From contig CANPXO010000008.1 in the NCBI GenBank assembly GCA_947586205.1, positions 1-33,783 on the forward strand: 33,783 bases of DNA, written 5' to 3'. Source of the DNA: an uncultured Bacilli bacterium. GTDB taxonomy: Bacteria > Bacillota_I > Bacilli_A > RF39 > UBA660. The first letter of the stretch is position 1. Each line of letters begins with the position of its first letter. Shown one piece after another: positions 6,958 through 14,696 of the stretch. A program made the translations under genes and the position numbers. The notes beneath the pieces are model-generated. The model saw only the letters and a program-made list of their open reading frames with translations, was not told the origin of the DNA and searched no databases.

Positions 6958-7824
6958 TTAATTTCTATTTTCTTCTTTTAACTTTTCAATTTCTGTTATT
7001 GATAATCCTGTAAGATCCATAATTTCCTGAATATCATATTTTTTTTCTAGCATTGATTTTGCAATTTCAATGTTCCTGTTATTCGTAGCTTCTTCAGCCG
7101 CTTCTTCCTTAGCAAGAGAGATTCTCGTATTCGTAAGACGTTCTTTGTCTTCTTCTTCAGAAACTGTCCTTATAAATGTTCCATCACTATTTAATATATA
7201 CATTTTCTGATCAAACTCCTTTACTAATTCATCTTTCTTGGATAATTCTACAAGTTCTTCTTCACTTGCTCCTAACATCACTAGATGAATATTCTCTTTG
7301 TCTCCTTGTATGTTCTTATCATACCATTCTTTTTTTACATTTTCAATATTGATTGTAATCATTTTAAAATGGTCAACATATGGAGTTAAAGTTTCTTCAT
7401 CTAAGAGTCTATAAATTTTCTTCTTTCCTTCACTTTCATTCTTATTGAAATCGAAGTCTATATGAATGAAGTCGCTTTTGGTGTCGTATTCTTCTCCTCT
7501 TTGAACTTTTTGAGAGTAAAAAGAAGTAAAGTAAGCTAGGTTTCGTACTCTTGTTGCAAGGTCAAAACTCGTATTCACCTCACAATTGAGAAAATTGCCA
7601 TCTTTAGTTTGTAATAAAACATCTAAGACTTTGACTCTTTCTTTTTTATTACGAACAGCAAGTTCAGTGGGAAAGAATTCTAACACCTCGACGGGTTCTC
7701 CTAAAGCTTCAGATAAAACGGCATTCATAAGCCTCGTATCATCAGGATTTGCAAAAACAGTTTTGAAAAGTCGATCGGTACGTACACTTAAATATACGTT
7801 AGAATCAGTTGTTGTATCTGTCAT
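6958..7824 (-). CDS. PD-(D/E)XK nuclease family transposase-like (Rpn/PDDEXK_2) protein
   Basis: 288 residues. The start SVRTDRLFKTVFANPDDTRLMNAVLSEAL is characteristic of the Rpn/YhgA-like and PDDEXK_2 families, followed by KVLDVLLQTKDGNFLNCEVN, where the D and the E of the expected D-x(n)-E-x-K/Q catalytic strand pair are visible; the usual final Gln of ExQ appears as Asn here. Then come LAYFTSFYSQKVQRGEEY and the long helical C-terminal part ending in a small HTH-like EIMDLTGLSITEIEKLKEE. Family members are recombination-promoting nucleases. The ATG follows AAAGGGGG. Unusually, three exact TGTCGAA boxes at 10-bp phase lie 47 bases upstream, so it may be under Spo0A control. Confidence 0.88.
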   Translation of the reverse strand: MTDTTTDSNVYLSVRTDRLFKTVFANPDDTRLMNAVLSEALGEPVEVLEFFPTELAVRNKKERVKVLDVLLQTKDGNFLNCEVNTSFDLATRVRNLAYFTSFYSQKVQRGEEYDTKSDFIHIDFDFNKNESEGKKKIYRLLDEETLTPYVDHFKMITINIENVKKEWYDKNIQGDKENIHLVMLGASEEELVELSKKDELVKEFDQKMYILNSDGTFIRTVSEEEDKERLTNTRISLAKEEAAEEATNNRNIEIAKSMLEKKYDIQEIMDLTGLSITEIEKLKEENRN

Positions 7825-7870
7825 AAAAATTCCCCCTTTGAAAGATACAAATCGTATTCTACAACAGAGG

Positions 7871-7900
7871 GTATGTCGAAACTTGTCGAACGATGTCGAA
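7871..7900. promoter_or_regulatory. Three exact Spo0A boxes at 10-bp phase
   Basis: TGTCGAA occurs at 7874, 7884 and 7894 in three consecutive decamers. Orientation relative to the downstream minus-strand gene is the same as in the spo0A array. In both loci the array is followed, toward the gene, by an ATACCCT sequence. Confidence 0.75.
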
Positions 7901-7946
7901 ATTCAATCATATTACTCCACTTTTCATGAAATATCATATAACATTC

Positions 7947-7976
7947 AAAAAATAGGATGAATTTTATCACCATATT
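7947..7976 (-). terminator. Hairpin terminator after 8003-8989 gene
   Basis: On the minus strand AATATGGTGA pairs with TCATCCTATT (one mismatch, one G-U) followed by six T residues. 21 bases of it are identical to the hairpin at 4885-4905. Confidence 0.5.
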
Positions 7977-8002
7977 TTTTGTTTAACCCTCTAAAACTAT
8001 CT

Positions 8003-8989
8003 TTATCTTCGCATCAATTTATAATCTAATTCTTTTTGAGAAAGTTCTAAAGTATTTAAGTCATAACTATATAATGTCGCGAATTCTTCAGTATTCACAT
8101 TATCAATAGTAATGTTTAAACGTCCATCCTTCACTATACACTGAATAGATTTGCTTTCATTCCATTCCATAATTTCTTTTAAAGGTTTTTCTTGATAATC
8201 AAATATTTTTAAAATGTTATCGTCATCCACTGCTATTACGTAGGACTCTGTTAGATAAACAAGAGCTTTAAATGTCCTACTTGTATAAATTTTTTCTCCT
8301 TTTTGATTATAGATTTCATAGTTCTTATCACTCCCTGGATAACCATAATAAACAGGCTCATTACTAATCTTGGATGTCACAAGCTCATCATTATTTTTAT
8401 TTGTGATAAAGCTGAAAGTGGAAGCATCTAAAATACGTTCAAAATTTTTGTTATAGACATTTACATAATTGGCTCCTGATCCTGGAAGCGAACTCATATA
8501 GTAATCACCTAAAACATGTAAAGCTGAGTATTTGACATCATCGCATCCAAAGCGGTCCTCTGTGATTTCTTGTAATCGTTTTCCAGTTGTTTTATCTAAA
8601 ATAAAGAAATGAGCAAGTTTACAAGAACCATTATCTTCTAAAAAAGTGATAGTCTTTTCACCAGCTTGAGACATTTTATATTTTTTATTAAGATCCAATG
8701 CCAAGTTCACTTTCTTTTTATTTAAAAAGTCATAATAAACATAGGTATTATCTAGCAAAAAAACATCAGCATCATGAACTAAGATATACTCTTGTTCACT
8801 ACAATTGTCATTTCGACAACGGTAAGTTCCAACAAGTTCATAATCGTTATGTTTTGTCATACTTGAAAAATAAAATTGATTGTTTTTATAAAAATAAATA
8901 ATCTTAGATGGTTTCATATATAGGAATACTCCTATCGAAAATAAAAGAATGACAATTAGTGATACACCAATGATAATTTTTGCTTTCAT
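8003..8989 (-). CDS. Membrane-anchored extracytoplasmic protein, unknown function
   Basis: 328 residues, ATG preceded by AAGGAG. One N-terminal hydrophobic helix (about residues 4-25, no lipobox Cys) is followed by a Tyr/Asp/Lys-rich domain of repeating short beta-strand patterns such as NKKKVNLALDLNKKYKM, DKTTGKRLQEI, YNQKGEKIY and FDYQEKPLKEI. The spacing of these blade-like units would suit a beta-propeller, but I cannot identify a family. Two Cys pairs (CRNDNC; CKL ... CDD) could form disulfides. It is followed by a terminator and lies 51 bases after the YjbR-like gene, possibly in the same transcript. Confidence 0.75.
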   Translation of the reverse strand: MKAKIIIGVSLIVILLFSIGVFLYMKPSKIIYFYKNNQFYFSSMTKHNDYELVGTYRCRNDNCSEQEYILVHDADVFLLDNTYVYYDFLNKKKVNLALDLNKKYKMSQAGEKTITFLEDNGSCKLAHFFILDKTTGKRLQEITEDRFGCDDVKYSALHVLGDYYMSSLPGSGANYVNVYNKNFERILDASTFSFITNKNNDELVTSKISNEPVYYGYPGSDKNYEIYNQKGEKIYTSRTFKALVYLTESYVIAVDDDNILKIFDYQEKPLKEIMEWNESKSIQCIVKDGRLNITIDNVNTEEFATLYSYDLNTLELSQKELDYKLMRR

Positions 8990-9040
8990 TTTATACTCCT
9001 TTTCATTATATATATGCTTTTATTATAACATGCAAAATAC

Positions 9041-9709
9041 TCATTTCGTATAAGAATAACTTTCTTCTATCAAATTCATAATTTCTTGATCTGATATGGT
9101 GTCATCTAATAGAATGGTAATCCAACTTTTTTTATTCATGTGATAGGCTGGATAAAAACCTTTTTGTTTTTGTAAAGTTTCAACTTTTTTAGGGTCTAAT
9201 TTTATATCAATGATTTCCACTTCTTTAGAAGTTGTATTATCTAGTTTCTTTTTATCAATATTCATGATGATACCGTACCATTTATGACTCTTTGCATTTT
9301 TAAACACAGCATAACTAGGAAACTTCGGCCATTCAAATTCGGGTTCATTGTTATATTTTTTATGTATTTCTTCGGCAATACGATTTGTTTGTTCATAAAG
9401 GAAAGGTTTTATTATACAACAATGATTTCTTATATCCATTAGAATATTTTGAAATGCTTCTTTTACTTGTGCGGTATAGGAAGCATGACTCTTTTTGATT
9501 CGAAAATTAGTATATTCTTCTTCCATAGCTAAATCATAAATCTTACCTTGAACATATCCATCGTTCTTGATTTCAATATCAACTCTGAAAGAATTGTCTA
9601 GAATATTTTGGGAATACACATACTTATCTTTTTCTTTTTTAAAGCCATAGGAAAGAAGTTTATCAAAATGAATATTTGCTTTTTTAAAAATTTCTTCTTC
9701 GATTGTCAC
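9041..9709 (-). CDS. MmcQ/YjbR family protein
   Basis: 222 residues. The start is GTG (MTIEEEIF) with GAGGAA about 4 bases upstream. The C-terminal half carries the YjbR/MmcQ (CyaY-like fold) pattern: FEWPKFPSYAVFKNAKSHKWYGIIMNI, then VEIIDIKLDP and GFYPAYHMNKKSWITILLDD. The N-terminal half (about 1-100) is an extra domain present in longer members. The family is described as DNA-binding-like with unknown role. Cytosolic, no signal sequence. It follows asnB by 82 bases. Confidence 0.85.
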   Translation of the reverse strand: MTIEEEIFKKANIHFDKLLSYGFKKEKDKYVYSQNILDNSFRVDIEIKNDGYVQGKIYDLAMEEEYTNFRIKKSHASYTAQVKEAFQNILMDIRNHCCIIKPFLYEQTNRIAEEIHKKYNNEPEFEWPKFPSYAVFKNAKSHKWYGIIMNIDKKKLDNTTSKEVEIIDIKLDPKKVETLQKQKGFYPAYHMNKKSWITILLDDTISDQEIMNLIEESYSYTK

Positions 9710-9791
9710 TTTTCCTCACCACACTCTTACATTCATTATAGCAACTTGATAGAAAAAAGAAAATACTTCGTCTTTATTATTCTATAAAACG

Positions 9792-11627
9792 TTATTCTAT
9801 AAAATAAACTTGATACCAAATGAGGAAACAGTAAATATTAAAAATCTTCCTTCCATTATTTTCTTTCTTTTGATAATGATTGTCTAATAAATTTAAAATA
9901 TATTCTTGATTCAGAAATTCTTTAACAAAAGGTTTTTCAAACATATCTTTTACTTTTTGATAATATTTTTCTTCTTGAATCCATTTCGAAAACGGGACAG
10001 GAAAACCACATTTCTTTCGTTTTGCACATTCTTTTGGGAGAACGTTTTTGGAAAGAGTTCGAAATATTCTTTTGGTAGTATGTCCTTTTACTAAAAATCT
10101 TGTTGGTAACTCTCTTGCAATTTCAAAAACGTATTTATCTACAAAAGGTGTTCGAAGTTCTATGGAGTGAGCCATACTCATTTTATCAGCTTTGAGTAGA
10201 ATATCTTGAGGAAACCAAAAATGAAAATCAATATAGAGTTTTTTATAAAGTTCACTTTTTCCTTTTACTTTGTCATAGTATGGTTTTAAAATATCACTAA
10301 TTTTTTCTTCATTTCGAAGATGCTCAGATAAAATTAAATTTGCTTCTTCACTTTCCATATAGGTGCCTCTGCCAATATATCTTTCTTCCATCGGAAGCCC
10401 GTAACGAAGAAGAGTGTTTTTGCCTTTGAAGTTTGGAAGAGGTTTACAAAAATTACGAATTTGCTTACGTATACACAAAGGAATCTTCACATAAAGATTG
10501 AGAGGGAAAGGATTCACATTTTCGTTATAGCCTGCGAACATCTCGTCAGAGCCTTCCCCAGATAACACAACTTTGACTTTTTGAGATGCGAGTTCACTTA
10601 AGTAAAATAACGGGACAGTCGTTAGGTTTGCATAAGGTTCATCAGCATGCCATTCGATTTTTGGCAATACTTCAAAAAAATCATCAGCATCTATTATTTT
10701 TCTTTCATTTTTTATATCCTCAATTTCACTTAATCTCCTCGCATACTCTGTTTCGTTAAAACCTTTTACTGGAAAACCAATCGAAAATGTTTGTTTTGGT
10801 TTAGCAACGGCTACAACATAGGAAGAATCAATCCCTCCACTTAAGTAAGACCCTACTTCGACATCACTGGTTGTTTGGTGATAGTAGATAGAATTGTTGA
10901 TAGCATCTTTTAATCTCTTCTTCTCTTTTGCAAAACTTGCCCATTTTTTTCTCTCAAATGTAATCTCAAAATAGGAAGAAATTTTTAACTTGCCATTCTT
11001 ATAATGAAAGTAATGTCCTGGTTTTAATTTATACACATTTTTAAAGAACGTTTCTTCTTTCACAGAATATTGAAAAATTAAATACATCTTCAGAGCATCC
11101 GTATTGATTTCTTTTTGAAATTCTGGATGAACTAGCATGGACTTAATTTCAGATGCAAACATAAATTCATTCTCCGCTTGATAATAGTAAAAAGGTTTCA
11201 TACCAAAATGGTCTCTAGCTCCAACAATCTCTCCATTCTTCTTATCATAGATTACAAATGCAAACATTCCACGAAGTCTTTTAAATAACTCATCTTTCCA
11301 TGCTTCATAACCAAGTAGAATGACTTCGGTATCAGATTTTGTTTGAAAAGTATATCCTAATTTAATGAGTTCTTGTTTCAATTCTTCATAATTATAAATC
11401 TCTCCATTAAAAACAATCGCCATGTTTTTTTTCTTATTATACATGGGTTGAGATCCACCTTGAATATCAATAATCGATAATCTTCGATGTCCTAATGCTA
11501 CAAGTTCATCCGCATAGTATCCTTCGCCATCAGGTCCTCGGTGAATGATTTTATCCGCCATTTCTTTAACAATTTGTAATTTTTCTTTCTTTGATTTTTG
11601 ATCTACAAAGCCAACAATTCCACACAT
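9792..11627 (-). CDS. asnB: Asparagine synthetase, glutamine-hydrolysing
   Basis: The track start adds nine residues; the true start is the ATG at 11627 (MCGIVGF), because Cys2 must become the N-terminal nucleophile after Met removal, and GGAGGAG sits 6 bases upstream. 611 residues. The N-terminal Ntn amidotransferase domain shows RGPDGEG, GHRRLSIID, NGEIYNY and the SDTEV loop; the synthetase domain has the PP-loop YLSGGIDSS and VVLSGEGSDEMFAGYNE. It converts aspartate, glutamine and ATP to asparagine and glutamate. Lone gene with a hairpin upstream that ends the two-component operon; a TATACTT in the hairpin loop could be part of its own promoter. Confidence 0.95.
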   Translation of the reverse strand: MCGIVGFVDQKSKKEKLQIVKEMADKIIHRGPDGEGYYADELVALGHRRLSIIDIQGGSQPMYNKKKNMAIVFNGEIYNYEELKQELIKLGYTFQTKSDTEVILLGYEAWKDELFKRLRGMFAFVIYDKKNGEIVGARDHFGMKPFYYYQAENEFMFASEIKSMLVHPEFQKEINTDALKMYLIFQYSVKEETFFKNVYKLKPGHYFHYKNGKLKISSYFEITFERKKWASFAKEKKRLKDAINNSIYYHQTTSDVEVGSYLSGGIDSSYVVAVAKPKQTFSIGFPVKGFNETEYARRLSEIEDIKNERKIIDADDFFEVLPKIEWHADEPYANLTTVPLFYLSELASQKVKVVLSGEGSDEMFAGYNENVNPFPLNLYVKIPLCIRKQIRNFCKPLPNFKGKNTLLRYGLPMEERYIGRGTYMESEEANLILSEHLRNEEKISDILKPYYDKVKGKSELYKKLYIDFHFWFPQDILLKADKMSMAHSIELRTPFVDKYVFEIARELPTRFLVKGHTTKRIFRTLSKNVLPKECAKRKKCGFPVPFSKWIQEEKYYQKVKDMFEKPFVKEFLNQEYILNLLDNHYQKKENNGRKIFNIYCFLIWYQVYFIE

Positions 11628-11656
11628 ACGACTCCTCCAAAGTTGTTTCATCAAAA

Positions 11657-11701
11657 AACAACGTATCTTTATCCTAAGTATAGCAATAGAAATACGTTGT
11701 T
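11657..11701 (-). terminator. Terminator between the two-component operon and asnB
   Basis: AACAACGTAT (11657-11666) pairs perfectly with ATACGTTGTT (11692-11701). On the minus strand the stem is followed by six T residues. The 25-base loop holds GCTATACTT, a possible -10 for asnB, so it could also act as an attenuating leader. Confidence 0.6.
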
Positions 11702-11732
11702 CCTTTAATTTTTTCTTAACAAAATCTTAATT

Positions 11733-12857
11733 TTATCTTAATTTGTTTTCCTTTGGAAGCTCGACAATAAACTTCGTCCATTCTTCATCACTAGTTGCCC
11801 AAATTCTACCATTATGAAGTTCCACGATTTCTTTCGCAATCGCAAGGCCTAGTCCACTTCCGCCTGTCCTTGAAGTTCTTGAAGAATCTAAGCGATAGAA
11901 TTTTTCAAATATTTTATCTAATTTTTCTTTTGAAATTTCTTTTCCTTTATTACTCGTGATAACATAAACTTTATCATCCTTTTCTAAAGTTTGTAAAAAA
12001 ATGGTTTTATCAGCGCTATAATGAATTGCATTTTTTAAAATGTTTCCAAAGACTCGTGCGAGTTTATCAGAGTCTCCATAGAGTAGACATTTGACATCGG
12101 ATGTAAATTTTACTTCTTTCTCTGTTTCTTCCAAAAGAGGATAAAAATCATCAATGATTTGTTCTAACATTAAGTTTAGATCTAACCATTCTTTTTCTAA
12201 AATAATTTTTTCAGAATTAAATCTAGCTATTTCAAATAGTTCATTAATTAAATCTTCCAATCGATAAGATTTTTCTAAAGCAACATGGATATATTTTTCT
12301 TGTTTTTCTAAAGGCATATCTTTGATATCTTCAAGTAAAGATAAGTATCCAATAATGCTTGTTAAAGGGGTTTTAATGTCGTGGGCAAGATATACAATTA
12401 AATCATTTTTTCTTTGTTCACTTTCTTTTGCTTCCTGCATTTTCTTATCCATTTGTCTTTTTGCTTCATTTAATGATGCGGTGATGTCTTCAAGTTCAAT
12501 GGGAAGTTCTATGTCTTCTGGACTTTCTTCTGCAAGGGACTCTATTCCCTTTTTTAATGCTTTCATGTTTTTCGTGATTTTTAATATGAGACGAATTAAA
12601 AAGATAAGAGTGATACCAAGCCATACAAAGCCTATAACAGTTACCCAGCCTCCATTAAAGAAGAAGACATAAAAATCACTCATGTAAAGATAATATAGTT
12701 CTGGACTTTTATCATAAAGCCATTGGAAATCTAGTTCTCTTATAAGAAAATAAATTCCTACAAAGATAAGTAGAACCGAAACTAAACAAATAATATACTT
12801 CCAAATAGATGCTTGAATTATTTTTTGAATCATTAATTTTTCATTCTTATTTTTCAA
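11733..12857 (-). CDS. VanS-like sensor histidine kinase
   Basis: 374 residues. Two membrane helices (about 18-39 and 66-93) enclose a short external loop, followed by a HAMP-like linker, the phospho-acceptor H159 in YLAHDIKTPLTSIIGYL, the N box (LKNAIHYS), and G boxes (SRTGGSGLGLAIAKEI). It autophosphorylates and passes the phosphate to the regulator encoded just upstream. The track start is a TTG overlapping the regulator's end by 11 bases; an ATG at 12833 (MIQKI) is the alternative, with neither having a strong ribosome binding site. The type is close to VanS/cell-envelope kinases; the signal is unknown. Confidence 0.9.
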   Translation of the reverse strand: MKNKNEKLMIQKIIQASIWKYIICLVSVLLIFVGIYFLIRELDFQWLYDKSPELYYLYMSDFYVFFFNGGWVTVIGFVWLGITLIFLIRLILKITKNMKALKKGIESLAEESPEDIELPIELEDITASLNEAKRQMDKKMQEAKESEQRKNDLIVYLAHDIKTPLTSIIGYLSLLEDIKDMPLEKQEKYIHVALEKSYRLEDLINELFEIARFNSEKIILEKEWLDLNLMLEQIIDDFYPLLEETEKEVKFTSDVKCLLYGDSDKLARVFGNILKNAIHYSADKTIFLQTLEKDDKVYVITSNKGKEISKEKLDKIFEKFYRLDSSRTSRTGGSGLGLAIAKEIVELHNGRIWATSDEEWTKFIVELPKENKLR

Positions 12858-13533
12858 TTTTATAACCTACTCCCCAAATTGTTTGAATGTATTTTGGATT
12901 TCTTCCTGTATCTTTCATTTTTTCTCTTAGGTGTCTGATATGAACCATAATGGTGTTGTTATCCACTTCATAATACTTTTCTTTCCAAACAGCTTTAAAT
13001 AAATCTTCGGTTTGAACCACATTACCGCGATTTAAACATAAGTACCAAAGAATTTCAAATTCGATTGGTGTAAGTTCTACTTTTTGTTCATTTAGAAAAA
13101 ACTCATGAGTATCATAGTTAATTCGAATGTTTCGAAAATCAATATCGTTTTTAGAAAAATTTTCTTGATTATATTCCTTGTATCTTCTTAACTGAGCATT
13201 TACTCTTGCGAGTAATTCTAAAGTTTGAAAAGGCTTGGTAATGTAGTCATCTCCCCCAATCATAAGACCATTTACTTTATCTAAATCTTCCACTTTTGCA
13301 GTGACAAAGATTATGGGAAAATTATATTTCTCTCTTAGTTTTTTACACAAAGTAAAACCATCTACTTCAGGCATCATTACATCGAGTATAGCTAAATCTA
13401 TAGAAAGGTTCTCAATATTTTTTAAAACTTCTTCACTATCATAATACTTATCCACATGGTAACTTGCATTTTTTAAAACAATTTCGATTAAATCAGCGAT
13501 TTCTTTCTCATCATCTACTACTAAAATGTTCAT
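12847..13533 (-). CDS. OmpR/VanR-type response regulator
   Basis: 228 residues from the ATG at 13533 (MNILVVDDEKEI); the track's GTG five codons earlier is less likely. The receiver domain has the DDE acidic cluster, phospho-acceptor D51 in LAILDVMMPEVDG, the Thr in FVTAK and Lys in YITKPF. The winged-helix domain shows VELTPIEFEILWYLCLNRGNVV and NTIMVHIRHLREKM ... IQTIWGVGYKI. It forms an operon with the kinase that overlaps its 3' end. Targets are not evident; asnB and the YjbR-like gene lie downstream on the same strand but behind a terminator. Confidence 0.93.
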   Translation of the reverse strand: MNILVVDDEKEIADLIEIVLKNASYHVDKYYDSEEVLKNIENLSIDLAILDVMMPEVDGFTLCKKLREKYNFPIIFVTAKVEDLDKVNGLMIGGDDYITKPFQTLELLARVNAQLRRYKEYNQENFSKNDIDFRNIRINYDTHEFFLNEQKVELTPIEFEILWYLCLNRGNVVQTEDLFKAVWKEKYYEVDNNTIMVHIRHLREKMKDTGRNPKYIQTIWGVGYKIEK

Positions 13534-13755
13534 AACATCACTACTCACTTATAACTTGATTATACATTATTTTTAGAAAAAGAAAAAGTATCAATCACAG
13601 AATGCTTTTAATACATTTGGTTACTACTATTCAGTTTATATTTACTGTTCATTTAATTCATTATACTATATGTCTCTATACTTGCCACAAAACTTTTTAA
13701 AAACTTAGTTAAAATAATAACTCAGCTTTATATCATAATACACTTTTATGTTTTT

Positions 13756-14241
13756 TTATTTTTTTATCTTTTTGGAAACTGTCATCATTCTTGTATGATA
13801 TCCATTTTTGAAATAAAAGTTTTTGCCAATCTCATTATAACCAAATACATCAATATTAATCGTATAACAATTTTGACTTTTAAAATATTCTTCCATTTTA
13901 TTTAAAAGTTCGGAGCCAATTCCTTTGCTTCTTGTTTTTTGAGTTACAATGAGTTCTAATACCTCACCCATGTTCTGTAATCGTTCATAATCAAAGTCTA
14001 CTTCAGGCATTCTAATGACACCCATAATAAGACCAACTACATCGTTTTGGTCTTGAGCTAAATAGATTTTGCCTTGATTTTTTCTTACTTCTTCCATATC
14101 TTTTATAAAGACTTTTTCTTTATAATCACCTTTTAATATATTGAAGTGATAAGGGTCAATGGAAATGATATAGTTTTGTAATTCTTCGAGTAAATCTTTG
14201 ACATCTTCTGCATACTTTTCTTCATATTCAATTATTTTCAT
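13756..14241 (-). CDS. GNAT-family N-acetyltransferase
   Basis: 161 residues from an ATG at 14241 (MKIIEYEEKYA); the track's GTG is inside the GGAGGA site that serves it. The fold's key strand-loop is VLELIVTQKTRSKGIGSELLNKMEEYF, with R-S-K-G-I-G-S as the acetyl-CoA pyrophosphate loop, followed by INIDVFGYNEIGKNFYFKNGY, the classic motif B end. The acceptor is not predictable. Single gene, flanked by non-coding gaps of about 210 and 130 bases. Confidence 0.9.
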   Translation of the reverse strand: MKIIEYEEKYAEDVKDLLEELQNYIISIDPYHFNILKGDYKEKVFIKDMEEVRKNQGKIYLAQDQNDVVGLIMGVIRMPEVDFDYERLQNMGEVLELIVTQKTRSKGIGSELLNKMEEYFKSQNCYTINIDVFGYNEIGKNFYFKNGYHTRMMTVSKKIKK

Positions 14242-14371
14242 ATATTCCTCCACTTCTATTATATCGTTTTCCTTCTTAAAATGAAATAAGATGTCTGCTG
14301 ATGATTGTCCTACCCATTTTATATAAGTTTTTGAGTGCCCTTAAAAATTAAAATATTAAAGATTATAGACA

Positions 14372-14599
14372 TTACAGAATGCTTTTAGGATATGGCTTTT
14401 TTTCATCTGTGCGGCAAACTAAATAATCCATGCTTGTTTGATAGTAATCAGCTAAAATGTTTAGTTTATCTAAAGGAATAATACGCGTGCCAAGTTCATA
14501 TTTTGAGTATTGTTGTTGGGTTGTTTTTAATAATTTAGCTATATCTTTTTGTAGTAAATCTTTGTCTTCTCTTATCTCTTTTAAGCGATTGATATTCAT
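14372..14599 (-). CDS. Small XRE-family regulator
   Basis: 75 residues from the ATG at 14599 (MNINRLKEI), with GAGGTGA 6 bases upstream; the track's GTG is part of that site. A single HTH_3 domain spans almost the whole protein: LKEIREDKDLLQKDIAKLLKTTQQQYSKYELG, then LNILADYYQTSMDYLV. It is divergent from surface gene 2, with 97 bases between starts holding a strong promoter and an inverted repeat, so it is the likely controller of that promoter. Confidence 0.9.
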   Translation of the reverse strand: MNINRLKEIREDKDLLQKDIAKLLKTTQQQYSKYELGTRIIPLDKLNILADYYQTSMDYLVCRTDEKKPYPKSIL

Positions 14600-14643
14600 T
14601 TGAATCACCTCTATTTATAATCTCATACATCTAAACAAGTGTA

Positions 14644-14672
14644 TTGACTGTACGTTCAAACGGGCGTATAAT
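14644..14672 (+). promoter_or_regulatory. Strong promoter of surface gene 2 with operator-like repeat
   Basis: TTGACT (14644-14649), 17 bases, TATAAT (14667-14672): near-consensus sigma-A promoter 25 bases before the ATG at 14697. The spacer holds TACG (14651-14654) and CGTA (14665-14668) as an inverted repeat in GC-rich sequence unlike its surroundings, a likely binding site for the divergent XRE protein. Confidence 0.75.
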
Positions 14673-14696
14673 AACCAATATAGAAAGAGGTTACAT

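Noticed and set aside
13597-14387. 14-bp direct repeat ACAGAATGCTTTTA on both sides of the GNAT gene, suggesting an inserted cassette
   Set aside because: One copy lies inside the coding end of the XRE gene, there are no inverted ends, and GNAT codon use looks like its neighbours; chance is likely in AT-rich DNA.
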